A stretch of 64,000 nucleotides of DNA, from NCBI RefSeq assembly GCF_003336245.1, contig NZ_QPHM01000001.1, positions 1,860,001 through 1,924,000 on the forward strand, read 5' to 3'. Every line of letters begins with the position of its first letter. Position 1 is the first letter of the stretch. The DNA is from Haloplanus salinus (GTDB lineage Archaea; Halobacteriota; Halobacteria; Halobacteriales; Haloferacaceae). Below are positions 1-8,594 of the stretch, piece after piece. A program made the position numbers and the translations under genes. The notes beneath the pieces are model-generated. The model ran no database searches and was not told the DNA's origin. It worked only from the letters and a program-made list of their open reading frames with translations.

Positions 1-260
1 GCGGAGGCGGAGACGCCGGCGGCGCGCCCCGCGAGGGAACCGTCGTCACGCCCGAAGTCACGCCTCAGCACGTCATCGTCGACGCGAGCGGCGGCGCCGA
101 GGTCGGTGAGACGGTCGAGGTGCGGGCCAACGACGAGTATCTGTTCACCGCGACGGTCGGCCGCGGCGGGGAAATTCAGGTGTCGCGCGGGAGCGCCATC
201 GCGGACGAACTCGAGCGCGCCATCGACGAGAAACGGCGGATTACGGTGTCGCCGACGTAG
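1..260 (+). CDS. C-terminal part of an unidentified protein
   Basis: The reading frame is open from the window edge (codons in phase with base 3) and ends at TAG 258-260, giving about 85 residues. It starts in a Gly/Ala-rich stretch, then has an alternating hydrophobic region (VIVDASGGAEVGETVEVRA) and a charged helix-like segment (DELERAIDEK) before the end VSPT. I do not recognise the family. The Gly-rich linker followed by beta-like sequence suggests a small C-terminal domain on a larger protein whose start lies upstream of the window. It converges on the regulator at 281-559, with 20 nt between the two stop codons. Confidence 0.6.
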   Translation, partial: GGGDAGGAPREGTVVTPEVTPQHVIVDASGGAEVGETVEVRANDEYLFTATVGRGGEIQVSRGSAIADELERAIDEKRRITVSPT

Positions 261-280
261 CGTCGCGGCTCCCGTCGGCG

Positions 281-559
281 TTAGTCACACTCGACACAGG
301 GCGCCTCGGCGTCGCCATCGGCGAGTGCCGTCTCGTCGAGTTGGTAGAGGTTCTGTCGTGCGTCGGCGAAGTAGACGTCCTCGTCGACGACACCGATGTC
401 TTCGAGCCGTTCGAGCGCGTAACGGACCGTCCGAGCCGACAGCATCGACTCCTCGACGATCCCCTTCTGGGTCAGCGACCCGTTGTATTCGAGGACTTTG
501 AAAACCAGTTTCGCGCTCGGCGGAAGGTCGTCGAGACCCTCCTCGTCAGTTCCAGCCAT
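281..559 (-). CDS. Small winged-helix transcriptional regulator (MarR/TrmB-like)
   Basis: This 92-residue protein is almost entirely one winged helix-turn-helix domain. Residues about 12-75 include PSAKLVFKVLEYNGSLTQ, a recognition-helix region SARTVRYALERLEDIG, and a wing VYFADARQNLYQL. The C-terminus ends in CVECD, a CxxC pair too short for a full zinc site unless the protein dimerises. Stand-alone domains of this size are common haloarchaeal DNA-binding regulators. There is no effector domain, so the ligand and targets are unknown. The start is ATG at 557-559. It is transcribed away from the acyl-CoA synthetase gene, so it could regulate that divergent promoter, but nothing in the sequence proves it. 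Confidence 0.85.
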   Translation of the reverse strand: MAGTDEEGLDDLPPSAKLVFKVLEYNGSLTQKGIVEESMLSARTVRYALERLEDIGVVDEDVYFADARQNLYQLDETALADGDAEAPCVECD

Positions 560-693
560 CGTGTTATTCGAACGCGGCCACCGTCATAAAGGTTCACGAC
601 CAGCCACCGCCCTCGCGACCGCTCGATACGCCGCGACGGCGCCGTTCGGCCGCGACGGCCGGCCGCGATATTTTCCTCGACCGACACTCCACG

Positions 694-731
694 CCAATAG
701 TGCCACGACAGTCATGATTAACCACTATTGG
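694..731. promoter_or_regulatory. Inverted repeat flanking the acd core promoter
   Basis: CCAATAGTG (694-702) and CACTATTGG (723-731) form a perfect 9-bp inverted repeat with a 20-nt spacer. The right arm ends 16 bp before the ATG at 748. The AT-rich spacer (GATTAACC, 714-721) sits where a TATA box would lie for a leaderless transcript, so the two arms flank the core promoter. A dimeric regulator bound here could control acd; which regulator is unknown. Confidence 0.5.
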
Positions 732-747
732 TCGCTGTCGTCTCAGT

Positions 748-2844
748 ATGAATACACGAGAACTCGATCCGTTGTTCGATCCGTCGTCGCTGGCCATCGT
801 CGGCGCCAGTCCGGACTCGTGGTACTCGTCGCGGATCACGGAGCACCTCACCGACTACGGCTACGACGGTGATCTCTATCTGGTCAATCCGAACCGCGAG
901 ACGGCGTGGGACCGGCGGTGTTACGACGCGATGTCCGAGCTACCCGAGACGGTCGACCTCGCCGTCGTGGTCGTGCCCCGCGAACACGTCGTCGACGTAG
1001 TACGTGAGGCGGGTGAGGTGGGCGTCCCCGCGGCGCTCGTCATCACGACCGGGTTCAGCGAGGCCGACGAGCGGGGCGCGGAGCTGGAGGCCGAACTCGA
1101 AGCCACCGCCGCGGAGTACGCGATCAGCGTCGCGGGGCCGAACTGCATCGGTATCGCGAACGCGCAGGCGGGGACGGTGTTGACCGGCCTCTGTTCCCGC
1201 GAGCCCGAACCGGGCCACATCGGCCTCGCCAGTCAGTCCGGCGCCCTCTCCTTTGCGACCTTCTTCGAGAACGCGGCGGACGAGGACACGCATTTCTCGC
1301 ACATCGTCTCGACGGGCAACGAGGTGGACCAGAGTCTCGCGGACTACGTGGAGTACATGGCCGCCGACCCCGACGTCGAGGTGATCTGTACGTACATCGA
1401 GGGCGTGACCGAGCCGCGACGGTTCATCGAGGTGGCGCGGGAGACGGTGGCGACGGGGACGCCGGTGCTCGCGGTGAAGGTCGGTAGCTCCGACGTGGCC
1501 CAGGCGGCCGCCGAGTCGCACACGGGGTCGCTCACCGGCAACGACGAGGCGTGGGACGCCGCCTTCGGCCAGGCGGGGATCGAACGCGTCCCAGACGTGC
1601 CGGATCTGACGAGTCGGGCACGGGCGCACGCGGCCTTCGATCCGCCGGACTCGAACCGCGTCTGCGTCGCCTCGACCAGCGGCGGCCTCGCGACCCTCCT
1701 CGCCGACCTCGCGGAGGAGCGCGGCCTCGACCTGCCACGACTGGCCGGCGGGACCGAAGAGGCGCTACTGGAGATGGACGACCTGCTCACCTTCGGCGAA
1801 CTCCACAACCCCGTCGACATCCGCGCCCAGGGGGCGGCGGTGCTCCCCGCCGTCGCCGAGGAACTGTTCACCGACGAGGCGTTCGACGCCTACGTCTTCG
1901 GCATCGGTCTCTCGGCGGTCGACGCGGACGCCGACGCCATCGCCGACCACCTCCTCGACGTCACCGAGATGACCGACGACCCCGTGATCTTCCTGTGGAC
2001 CGGCCGCCGGGAGCCGGCCGACCTCGACGACCCACAGCCGTACGAGCGCGTGCGCGCCGAGTACCCGCTCTTCTACGAACCCTCGAAGGCCATCGACGCC
2101 CTGGCGTCGCTGGTTCGGTTCGACGAAGCGCGGGACCGACTCGTGGGGCGGCCGCCGTTCGAACTCGACGGCCGGACGCCCTCGGATCTGCCGCGCGACG
2201 CCACGCTCACCTGGTCGCGGGCGACGAGCCTCCTCGACGACTACGGGATCGATCTGCCGCGGACCCGCTCTGCCACGTCGAGCGAGGAGGCGGCCCGCTA
2301 CGCCAGTCGGATCGGGACGCCGGTCGTAATGAAGGTGGATTCGCCCGACATCGCCCACCGCAACGAGGTCGGCGCGGTACGGGTCGGCGTCGAGTCGTCC
2401 GCCGAGGCCCAGCGGGCCTACGAGGACATCGTCGCCAACGTCTTCGAGTACGACGACGAGGCGACCATCGAGGGCGTCCTCGTTCAGGAGATGATCGAGG
2501 GCGGCGTGGAGGCGCTGGTCGGCGCGTCCCAGGACCCCAACCTCGGTCCGGTCGTCACCGTCGGCTCCGGCGGGACGCAGGTGGAGGCGCTCCAGGACAC
2601 CACCCACCTCGTCGCGCCGTTCGGCAAGGGCGACGCCTACGGGGCGCTCAATCGGACGGACCTCCCGGCGCGATTCGAACACGAGTTCGGTCACGACGCG
2701 TCGCTGGACAGCCTGGCGAATCTCATCACCAAGGTCGGGAACCTCGTCGCCAGGCGGCGGGAGGTGGCCGAACTCGACCTCAACCCGGTGATGGTGCGCC
2801 CGGAGCGGAGCGTCTGTGTCGACGCGTTCGTCGGGACCGACTGA
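748..2844 (+). CDS. acd: ADP-forming acetate/acyl-CoA synthetase (alpha-beta fusion)
   Basis: This cytosolic enzyme interconverts acyl-CoA + ADP + Pi and the free acid + CoA + ATP; in haloarchaea it makes ATP from acetyl-CoA. The 698 residues carry an N-terminal CoA-binding Rossmann domain (LAIVGASP near 15), two succinyl-CoA-ligase-like domains, and a C-terminal ATP-grasp domain (from about 470, VVMKVDSP ... LVQEMIEGG). The phospho-accepting histidine is His258 in ESHTGSLTG, at the position expected for this family. The alpha and beta parts are fused, as usual in haloarchaea. Acyl substrate preference cannot be read from sequence, so a branched or aromatic acyl paralogue is possible. The promoter carries the inverted repeat at 694-731. 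Confidence 0.93.
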   Translation: MNTRELDPLFDPSSLAIVGASPDSWYSSRITEHLTDYGYDGDLYLVNPNRETAWDRRCYDAMSELPETVDLAVVVVPREHVVDVVREAGEVGVPAALVITTGFSEADERGAELEAELEATAAEYAISVAGPNCIGIANAQAGTVLTGLCSREPEPGHIGLASQSGALSFATFFENAADEDTHFSHIVSTGNEVDQSLADYVEYMAADPDVEVICTYIEGVTEPRRFIEVARETVATGTPVLAVKVGSSDVAQAAAESHTGSLTGNDEAWDAAFGQAGIERVPDVPDLTSRARAHAAFDPPDSNRVCVASTSGGLATLLADLAEERGLDLPRLAGGTEEALLEMDDLLTFGELHNPVDIRAQGAAVLPAVAEELFTDEAFDAYVFGIGLSAVDADADAIADHLLDVTEMTDDPVIFLWTGRREPADLDDPQPYERVRAEYPLFYEPSKAIDALASLVRFDEARDRLVGRPPFELDGRTPSDLPRDATLTWSRATSLLDDYGIDLPRTRSATSSEEAARYASRIGTPVVMKVDSPDIAHRNEVGAVRVGVESSAEAQRAYEDIVANVFEYDDEATIEGVLVQEMIEGGVEALVGASQDPNLGPVVTVGSGGTQVEALQDTTHLVAPFGKGDAYGALNRTDLPARFEHEFGHDASLDSLANLITKVGNLVARRREVAELDLNPVMVRPERSVCVDAFVGTD

Positions 2845-2935
2845 CGCGTCGTCCGCCGGCAGGCCCCGACGAACGGGGCGGACGGGCTGTGAGCGTATCG
2901 AACGCCTTTTGATGCCCGCCGCCGGAACTGCCCGT

Positions 2936-3256
2936 ATGGCTACTGAAACGGAAGCGGGAGCCGGCCTCACGGGGCACGTCCGCGGGGTGACGGTCACCAC
3001 GCTGGCCTGCCTCGGCGGCGTCGTGGCCGCCGTCGCCGCGGGCGCCGTCGTCGGCACCGGGACGGAGGCGGCGTCCGACGTGCGGGCGCTCGCGTTCCTG
3101 GTCGCCGCCGTCGCCGGCCAGTACCCCGTACTCAAGGGAATCGGAGTCGACATCGACGACTTCGGCGCGAAGGACCACCTGTACGTCGGGTTCATGACCT
3201 TCACGCTCTGGTTCATCACCTTCGCCATCATCCTCACCACCGGCGCCTCCCTGTAA
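2936..3256 (+). CDS. EMC6-like small membrane protein
   Basis: The 106-residue protein has three hydrophobic segments: TTLACLGGVVAAVAAGAVV, ALAFLVAAVAGQYPVL, and VGFMTFTLWFITFAIILTT near the C-terminus. A conserved-looking charged loop, GIDVDDFGAKDHLYVG-like (IGVDIDDFGAKDHLYVG), lies between segments 2 and 3. This pattern matches archaeal relatives of EMC6, the small subunit of the eukaryotic ER membrane insertase. I chose ATG 2936 because a CTTTT-type box lies about 30 nt upstream, fitting a leaderless transcript; an in-frame ATG at 2912 would add eight residues. The gene ends two nucleotides before the ABCE1 start, so the two are probably co-transcribed. Confidence 0.82.
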   Translation: MATETEAGAGLTGHVRGVTVTTLACLGGVVAAVAAGAVVGTGTEAASDVRALAFLVAAVAGQYPVLKGIGVDIDDFGAKDHLYVGFMTFTLWFITFAIILTTGASL

Positions 3257-3258
3257 CG

Positions 3259-5088
3259 ATGGCCGACGACAGCATCGCGGTCGTCGACCTCGATCGGTGT
3301 CAACCCGACCGCTGCAACTACGAGTGTGCGAACTTCTGTCCGCCCAACCGCACCGGTGAGGAGTGCATCGTCACGCTGGAGGAGCGCCACGACGACCCCG
3401 ACCTCTACGACGGCGGCCCGAACCAGATCAGCATCTCCGAGGAACTCTGCCTGGGAGAGACCTGCGGTATCTGCGTCGAGAAGTGTCCCTTCGACGCCAT
3501 CGAGATCATCAACCTTCCCTCGGAACTGACCGAGGATCCGGTGCATCGCTACGGCGAGAACGCCTTCTCGCTGTACGGGCTCCCCGTGCCCGAGTCGGGA
3601 ACGGTGACGGGCCTGCTCGGTCCGAACGGCATCGGCAAGTCCACCGCGGTGCACGCCCTCGCCGGTGAACTGATCCCCAACCTCGGACGGTACGACGACG
3701 ACCCCGACTGGGAGACGGTGCTCGACCGCTACCGGGGAACGGCGCTCCAGAACTACCTCGAACGCCTCATGAACGACACGGTGACGGTCGCACGCAAACC
3801 GCAGTACGTCGACCGCATCCCGGATCAGTTCGGGGGGAGGACTCGCGACCTGCTGGAGAGCGTCGACGAGCGTGGCGCGGTCGACGACCTGATCGACCGG
3901 CTTTCGATCCGGCCGGTGATCGACCAGCCCATCGACACGCTGTCCGGCGGCGAACTCCAGCGGGTCGCGCTCGCGGCGACGCTCGCCCGCGACGCCGATT
4001 TCTACTTCCTCGACGAGATCACGCCCTACCTCGACATCGGCCAACGCGTCGCCGCGGCCCGCCTCGTCCGCGAACTCGCCGACGAGGAGGACCGCTCGAT
4101 GCTCGTCGTGGAACACGACCTGGCCGTCCTCGACTTGCTCGCGGACCGCCTCCACGTCGCCTACGGCGAGCCCGGGGCGTACGGCGTCGTCACCGACCCC
4201 AAGTCCGTCCGCAACGGCATCAACGAGTACCTACAGGGGTATCTCGACAACGAGAACATGCGCATCCGCCCGAACGAGATCACGTTCGAGCAGCACGCCC
4301 CCCGCGAATCCGTGACGGGGACGCCGCTGGTCGAGTATCCGAATCTGCGAAAATCCTACGGCGAGGGCGAGTTCTCCCTCGACGTCGAGGGCGGCACCAT
4401 CTACAAGAGCGAGGTGTTGGGCGTGGTCGGGCCGAACGGCATCGGCAAGTCCACCCTCGCGAAGCTGTTCGCGGGGTCGCTCGAACCGGACGCGGGCGAC
4501 CCGGATTTCCGTCTCGATATCGCCTACAAACCGCAGTACATCGAGGTGGACCAGCCGATGCGCGTCGATACCTTCCTCTCCTCGATCACCGACGACTTCG
4601 GCACCTCCTTCTGGAACACGGAAGTCGCCAAGCCGCTCCAGCTAGAGCGGATCATGGAACAGCAGTTGACGGACCTCTCGGGCGGGGAACGCCAGCGGGT
4701 CGCCATCGCGGCCTGCCTGTCGAAAGACGCCGACCTCTACCTGCTGGACGAGCCGTCGGCGCATCTGGACGTCGAACAGCGCGTCCAGGCCACCTCCGCC
4801 ATCCGGCGCTACGCCGAGAACCACGACGCCACGGCGATGGTCATCGACCACGACATCTACATGATCGACTTGCTGGCCGATCGGCTGCTGGTGTTCGACG
4901 GCGAACCCGCCGAGCACGGACACGCCTCGACCCCACAGGACATGCGCTCGGGCATGAACGACTTCCTCGCGGACCTCGACATCACGTTCCGGCGCGACGA
5001 GCGGACGGGGCGACCGCGGATCAACAAGCCCGAGAGCCAGCTCGACCGCGAACAGAAGCGGGCGGGCGAGTACTACTACGCACCCTGA
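3259..5088 (+). CDS. abce1: Ribosome-recycling ATPase ABCE1 (RNase L inhibitor homologue)
   Basis: ABCE1 splits ribosomes after termination. This 609-residue copy is complete. It has an N-terminal ferredoxin-like region with two [4Fe-4S] cysteine clusters (residues about 14-85, including CLGETCGICVEKCPF), and two ABC domains with Walker A motifs GPNGIGKST near 119 and 394. Signature motifs LSGGELQRV and LSGGERQRV precede Walker B glutamates in FLDEITPYLD and LLDEPSAHLD. Both domains look catalytically intact. It starts two nt after the EMC6-like gene and shares its promoter region. The function is well established for the family in archaea. Confidence 0.97.
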   Translation: MADDSIAVVDLDRCQPDRCNYECANFCPPNRTGEECIVTLEERHDDPDLYDGGPNQISISEELCLGETCGICVEKCPFDAIEIINLPSELTEDPVHRYGENAFSLYGLPVPESGTVTGLLGPNGIGKSTAVHALAGELIPNLGRYDDDPDWETVLDRYRGTALQNYLERLMNDTVTVARKPQYVDRIPDQFGGRTRDLLESVDERGAVDDLIDRLSIRPVIDQPIDTLSGGELQRVALAATLARDADFYFLDEITPYLDIGQRVAAARLVRELADEEDRSMLVVEHDLAVLDLLADRLHVAYGEPGAYGVVTDPKSVRNGINEYLQGYLDNENMRIRPNEITFEQHAPRESVTGTPLVEYPNLRKSYGEGEFSLDVEGGTIYKSEVLGVVGPNGIGKSTLAKLFAGSLEPDAGDPDFRLDIAYKPQYIEVDQPMRVDTFLSSITDDFGTSFWNTEVAKPLQLERIMEQQLTDLSGGERQRVAIAACLSKDADLYLLDEPSAHLDVEQRVQATSAIRRYAENHDATAMVIDHDIYMIDLLADRLLVFDGEPAEHGHASTPQDMRSGMNDFLADLDITFRRDERTGRPRINKPESQLDREQKRAGEYYYAP

Positions 5089-5172
5089 CGTGATTCGGCG
5101 GCCCGTCGGCGGTCGTCCGCTCACTGCGCACGACCGATTCACGGTTATGCCGTCCCCGTACCAAACCCCTCT

Positions 5173-5307
5173 ATGGGAGAGACTGCCGACGCCGACATCG
5201 ACACCGACACCGACACCCACGACCTCACCCGACCCCGTTTCCGGGGTTGTGTGATCTGTTACAGCGCCGAGTTGGCCGCGTACGGCGTCCGAAAACTCCG
5301 CCAGTAG
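5173..5307 (+). CDS. Possible 44-residue small protein
   Basis: This short open frame (ATG 5173, TAG 5305-5307) lies between ABCE1 and an amidohydrolase. Its product has an acidic, Asp/Thr-rich start and a compact C-terminal half, RPRFRGCVICYSAELAAYG, with a CVIC pair. The acidic start suits a halophilic protein, and codon third positions are GC-rich like the neighbours. I do not recognise a family. It could be a real microprotein or a chance frame; the only support is composition, a clean start and its place in an otherwise empty gap. Confidence 0.38.
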   Translation: MGETADADIDTDTDTHDLTRPRFRGCVICYSAELAAYGVRKLRQ

Positions 5308-5344
5308 CCCAAAGGTTGACGCGTCCGCCCGCGCCAAGTCGTCC

Positions 5345-6886
5345 ATGACCACCGCCGCCGACCTCCTGTTGACGAACGCGGAGGTCCACACGCTCGCCCG
5401 GCCGGACGAGACCCACGGCGCGGTCGCCGTCCGAGACGGTCGGATCGTCCGCGTCGGCGACGCCTACGACCTCGAGCTTCTGGCCGGCGTCGACACGCGG
5501 GTCGTCGACTGTGACGGACACGTCGTCCTGCCGGGTTTTATCGACGCCCACACTCACTTCGAACTCCTCGGGCGGAGGCTCGTCCACGCGGACCTCTCGG
5601 GGGCCGAGAGCCGGGCGGCGGCGCTCGACCGCCTGCGCGACCGGGCCGACGCCGTCGACGCCGGCGCTCCGGTCGTCGGCTACGGCTACGACGAGAGCGA
5701 GTGGGGGGAGACCGACTACCTCACCCGCGCGGACCTAGACGGCGTCGACGCCGCGGGACCGGTGGTGGCCGTCCGCGAGGACCTCCACGTCGCGTCGCTG
5801 GACTCGACGGCGCTGGAGCGGTGGGACGACGCCCTCCCCGACGCGGGCGTTCGCCGCGAGGGTGGGGAGCCGACGGGCGTCGTCGTCGAGACGGCGGCCG
5901 GCGTCGTCCTCGACGCCCTCGCCCCCGACGCCGATGGGATGGCCGAACTCCTCCGGGCGGCCCAGGCGCACGCCAACGAACGCGGCGTCACCGGCATCCA
6001 CGACATGGTCCGGCGCTCGCCCGCACCGCGGGTGTACCGCGACCTGGCGAGCGACGGCGACCTGACGCTCCGGGTACGGCTCAACTACTGGGCGGACCAC
6101 CTCGACGCCCTCGTCGAGACGGGGCTACGGACGAACCACGGCGACGGCCGCGTCCGCGTCGGGGCGATCAAGACGTTCACCGACGGGAGCCTCGGCGGGC
6201 GGACGGCGAGGCTCTCCGAACCGTACGCCGACGCGCCCGACGAGCGCGGCGAGTGGGCCGTCTCCCCCGCCGAGTTCCGTGACCTGTTCGACAGCGCCGC
6301 GGGCGCGGGGTTTCAGGTAGCCGCTCACGCCATCGGCGACGAGGCGGTCGGGGAAGTCGTCGACGCGTTCGCGTCGCGGGCGGAGTCGCCGGACGCCCGC
6401 CACCGGATCGAACACGCCGAACTGGCGAGCGACGCGGCCATCGACCGGATGGCCGCGATGGGCGTCGTCGCCTCCGTCCAGCCGAACTTCCACCGGTGGG
6501 CCGGCGAGGAGGGTCTGTACGCCGCCCGCCTCGGCGACCGTCGGCCAGAGACGAACCGGCTGCGCCGACTCCACGAGGCCGACGTTCCGCTCGCGTTCGG
6601 GAGCGACGGTATGCCGCTGGACCCGCTTTTCGGCGTCCACCACGCGGTCAACGCCCCGACCGCCGCACAGCGACTCGGCGTGACCGAGGCGCTCCGGGCG
6701 TACACGCTGGGCAGCGCCTACGCGGGCTTCGACGAGGATCGGCTGGGGACGGTAGAACCGGGGAAGCGTGCCGACCTGGTCGTCCTCGACGGCTCGCCGT
6801 GGGAGCGCCCGGAGTCGATCCGCGAGGTCGAGGTGACGCTCACCGTCGTCGGCGGCGACGTGGTGTACGACGGGTCGGACCCTTGA
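5345..6886 (+). CDS. YtcJ-like metal-dependent amidohydrolase
   Basis: This 513-residue protein is an amidohydrolase-superfamily hydrolase of the YtcJ type, which cleave C-N bonds of unknown natural substrates. Visible features are an N-terminal beta sandwich (residues 1-60), then GFIDAHTHFELLG near 68 with the HxH metal motif. Next come the probable bridging region VGAIKTFTDGSLGGR (about 275), the AHAIGDEAV histidine (about 330), HRIEHAEL (about 352), and the catalytic Asp in FGSDGMPLDP (about 420). A C-terminal sheet (KRADLVVLDG) closes the fold. The start is ATG 5345. It runs codirectionally with pyrF 25 nt downstream, but no functional link to pyrimidine synthesis is evident. Confidence 0.85.
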   Translation: MTTAADLLLTNAEVHTLARPDETHGAVAVRDGRIVRVGDAYDLELLAGVDTRVVDCDGHVVLPGFIDAHTHFELLGRRLVHADLSGAESRAAALDRLRDRADAVDAGAPVVGYGYDESEWGETDYLTRADLDGVDAAGPVVAVREDLHVASLDSTALERWDDALPDAGVRREGGEPTGVVVETAAGVVLDALAPDADGMAELLRAAQAHANERGVTGIHDMVRRSPAPRVYRDLASDGDLTLRVRLNYWADHLDALVETGLRTNHGDGRVRVGAIKTFTDGSLGGRTARLSEPYADAPDERGEWAVSPAEFRDLFDSAAGAGFQVAAHAIGDEAVGEVVDAFASRAESPDARHRIEHAELASDAAIDRMAAMGVVASVQPNFHRWAGEEGLYAARLGDRRPETNRLRRLHEADVPLAFGSDGMPLDPLFGVHHAVNAPTAAQRLGVTEALRAYTLGSAYAGFDEDRLGTVEPGKRADLVVLDGSPWERPESIREVEVTLTVVGGDVVYDGSDP

Positions 6887-6911
6887 AGTTCTCGCCCCGA
6901 CCACTCCACCC

Positions 6912-7724
6912 ATGACCGCGTTCTTCGACCGCCTACGCCAGCGCATCGACCGCGTCGACAGCGTCGTCTCCGTCGGGTTGGACGCCGACCCCGACCGCAT
7001 CCCCGACTTCCTCGCCGACCGCGACCTGCCGCGGTGGGCGTTCAACCGCCGACTCATCGACGCCACCCACGAACACGCCGCCTGCTACAAGCCGAACGCG
7101 GCCTTCTACGAGGACGCCGACGGTTGGCGGGCGCTCCGCGAGACGGTCGCCTACGCCCACGGAAAGGACGTCCCCGTCCTGCTGGACGCCAAACGAGCCG
7201 ACATCGGCAACACCTCGCGCCGTTACGCGGCGCTACTCGACACCGCCGACGCCGTCACCGTCACCCCATATATGGGCCGGGACTCGCTCGATCCGTTTCT
7301 CTCCCGCGAGGAGGCCGGCGTGTTCGTCCTCTGTCGCACCTCGAACCCCGGCGGCGCGGACCTGCAGGACCTCGAACTCGCCTCGGGCGAACCGCTCTAC
7401 CGGCGGGTGGCGGCGCTCGCGGATCTGTGGAACGAACACGGCAACGTCGGCCTCGTCGTCGGCGCGACGGCGCCCGAGGAGTTGGAGACACTGCGGGCCG
7501 AGGTGCCCGACATCCCCTTCCTCGTGCCCGGCGTGGGGGCCCAGGGTGGCGACGTCGAGGCGGCCGTCGAGTACGGCCTCGCCGACGGCGTCGGCCTCGT
7601 CAACTCCTCGCGGGGGATTATCTTTTCGGGCGAGGACGCCCCCGGTGACGACGAGTCCGCGTACTTCGGCGCGGCGGGCGAAGCGGCCAAACGCCTGAAG
7701 AAGCGACTCAACCGGTTCCGCTAA
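6912..7724 (+). CDS. pyrF: Orotidine 5'-phosphate decarboxylase
   Basis: PyrF converts OMP to UMP, the last step of de novo UMP synthesis. The 270-residue protein belongs to the long-form (type 2-like) family. The catalytic signature LDAKRADIGNTS at about 91-102 holds the Asp-x-Lys-x-x-Asp network, preceded by CYKPNAAFYE. Phosphate-binding features VPGVGAQGG and VNSSRGIIF appear near 210 and 240. All key residues are present. Start ATG 6912 follows the amidohydrolase by 25 nt. Its stop overlaps the stop of the convergent zinc-finger gene at 7721. Confidence 0.95.
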   Translation: MTAFFDRLRQRIDRVDSVVSVGLDADPDRIPDFLADRDLPRWAFNRRLIDATHEHAACYKPNAAFYEDADGWRALRETVAYAHGKDVPVLLDAKRADIGNTSRRYAALLDTADAVTVTPYMGRDSLDPFLSREEAGVFVLCRTSNPGGADLQDLELASGEPLYRRVAALADLWNEHGNVGLVVGATAPEELETLRAEVPDIPFLVPGVGAQGGDVEAAVEYGLADGVGLVNSSRGIIFSGEDAPGDDESAYFGAAGEAAKRLKKRLNRFR

Positions 7725-7870
7725 CCGTCGCCACGCGCCCGAGCGGCACAGGAGACGCACAACCCCGTCCCGCGGTCGTAATGCTCGGTACAGACGGCCG
7801 CGCCGCAGGCGTCGCAGGTGTGGCTGGCCGTCGCGGACTCGCAGATCTGACAGAGGGTCGTGACGCTCAT
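7721..7870 (-). CDS. Small HIT-type zinc-finger protein
   Basis: The 49-residue protein is a single treble/cross-brace-like finger with the pattern CQIC...CDAC...CTEH...CVSC, giving up to eight metal ligands for two zinc ions. That spacing resembles the HIT-type zinc finger. The ATG at 7868-7870 begins MSVTTLCQIC; upstream in-frame codons would add a basic, low-quality extension, so I reject them. It converges on pyrF and the stops overlap by 3 nt. Its role is unknown; small fingers like this may bind RNA or protein. The 172 nt between it and hsp20 contain no gene that I can support. Confidence 0.72.
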   Translation of the reverse strand: MSVTTLCQICESATASHTCDACGAAVCTEHYDRGTGLCVSCAARARGDG

Positions 7871-8042
7871 ACCGGGGATACGGCGCCGCGTGGCTTCAGA
7901 CTGTGGGCGGTGGGGCGACCCGCGAGTCACCGGACTCGGTGCGACGGGGGCGCCACCAGTGGGTCTGGCGAACGTACCGTCGTCGGCGCCCGGAACCACG
8001 AGAACGGCGGCCACCCGCGTTCGGCGACCACCCCACCCACCC

Positions 8043-8489
8043 TCACTCGATGTCGATGCTGCGCGCGTCCTCGGCCGCCAGCCGTGGGAGCGTGACGGTC
8101 AGGACGCCGTGTTTCATCGTGGCCGTCACGGCGTCCCTGTCGACGTCGTCGGGGAGTCGGATCGAGCGACGCACCGACTCGTGGCGACGTTCCCGTCGCA
8201 GGTACTCCGCTTCGTGTTCCTTCGTGGCCTCCTCCCGCTCGGCCTCGACCTGGAGCGTGTGATCCGTCACCCGAATATCGACGTCGTCACTGTCGAACCC
8301 CGGTAGATCCGCGGTCACGACGAACTCGCCGTCGGTTTCGGCGAGGTCGATGGACATCGATTCCATCCCCGCGCGCCATCCGCCGAAGGGGCCTTCGGCG
8401 TCCCACGCCGGGGTCGCGTCGTCGAACTGGCGACTCATGCGCTCGAACAGGCGTTCCAGTTCCTGGAAAGGGTTACTGCGTGTCGTCAT
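8043..8489 (-). CDS. hsp20: Hsp20/alpha-crystallin small heat-shock protein
   Basis: This 148-residue small chaperone binds unfolded proteins without ATP. The N-terminal arm (1-40) contains FQELERLFERMSRQF. The alpha-crystallin domain runs from about 45 to 148: DLAETDGEFVVTADLPGFD, the RHESVRRSIRLPDDVD strand, and the signature KHGVLTVTLPR. The usual C-terminal IxI anchor is represented by RSIDIE at the extreme end, so oligomer assembly is probably retained. A TATA-like sequence lies about 32-42 nt upstream (8521-8531). Its strand neighbour upstream is the bat-type regulator, which is separately promoted. Confidence 0.94.
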   Translation of the reverse strand: MTTRSNPFQELERLFERMSRQFDDATPAWDAEGPFGGWRAGMESMSIDLAETDGEFVVTADLPGFDSDDVDIRVTDHTLQVEAEREEATKEHEAEYLRRERRHESVRRSIRLPDDVDRDAVTATMKHGVLTVTLPRLAAEDARSIDIE

Positions 8490-8520
8490 GGTCCACGACG
8501 CCGATACGACGACCAGCCGG

Positions 8521-8531
8521 AAAAATTATAC
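8521..8531 (-). promoter_or_regulatory. TATA-like box of hsp20
   Basis: On the minus strand this reads GTATAATTTTT, within an unusually AT-rich 40-nt patch, 32-42 nt before the hsp20 ATG. That spacing predicts a 5' leader of about ten nt. No other AT-rich element lies in the gap. The assignment is by position and composition only. Confidence 0.5.
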
Positions 8532-8594
8532 TTCAGTTATCATTTTTTGGGACAGCGGGTCCCGCGCAGCCGGCGTGGGGCAGTCCGACCCCCG

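Noticed and set aside
1765-4155. A 796-codon open frame on the minus strand
   Set aside because: It is antisense to acd, the EMC6-like gene and ABCE1. Its product is His/Arg/Val-rich with no family motif, a usual artefact of GC-rich third positions.
8535-8575. Hairpin GGGAC..GTCCC beside a T/A run as a terminator of the bat-type gene
   Set aside because: On the strand of that gene the run is A rather than U, so it does not have terminator polarity.
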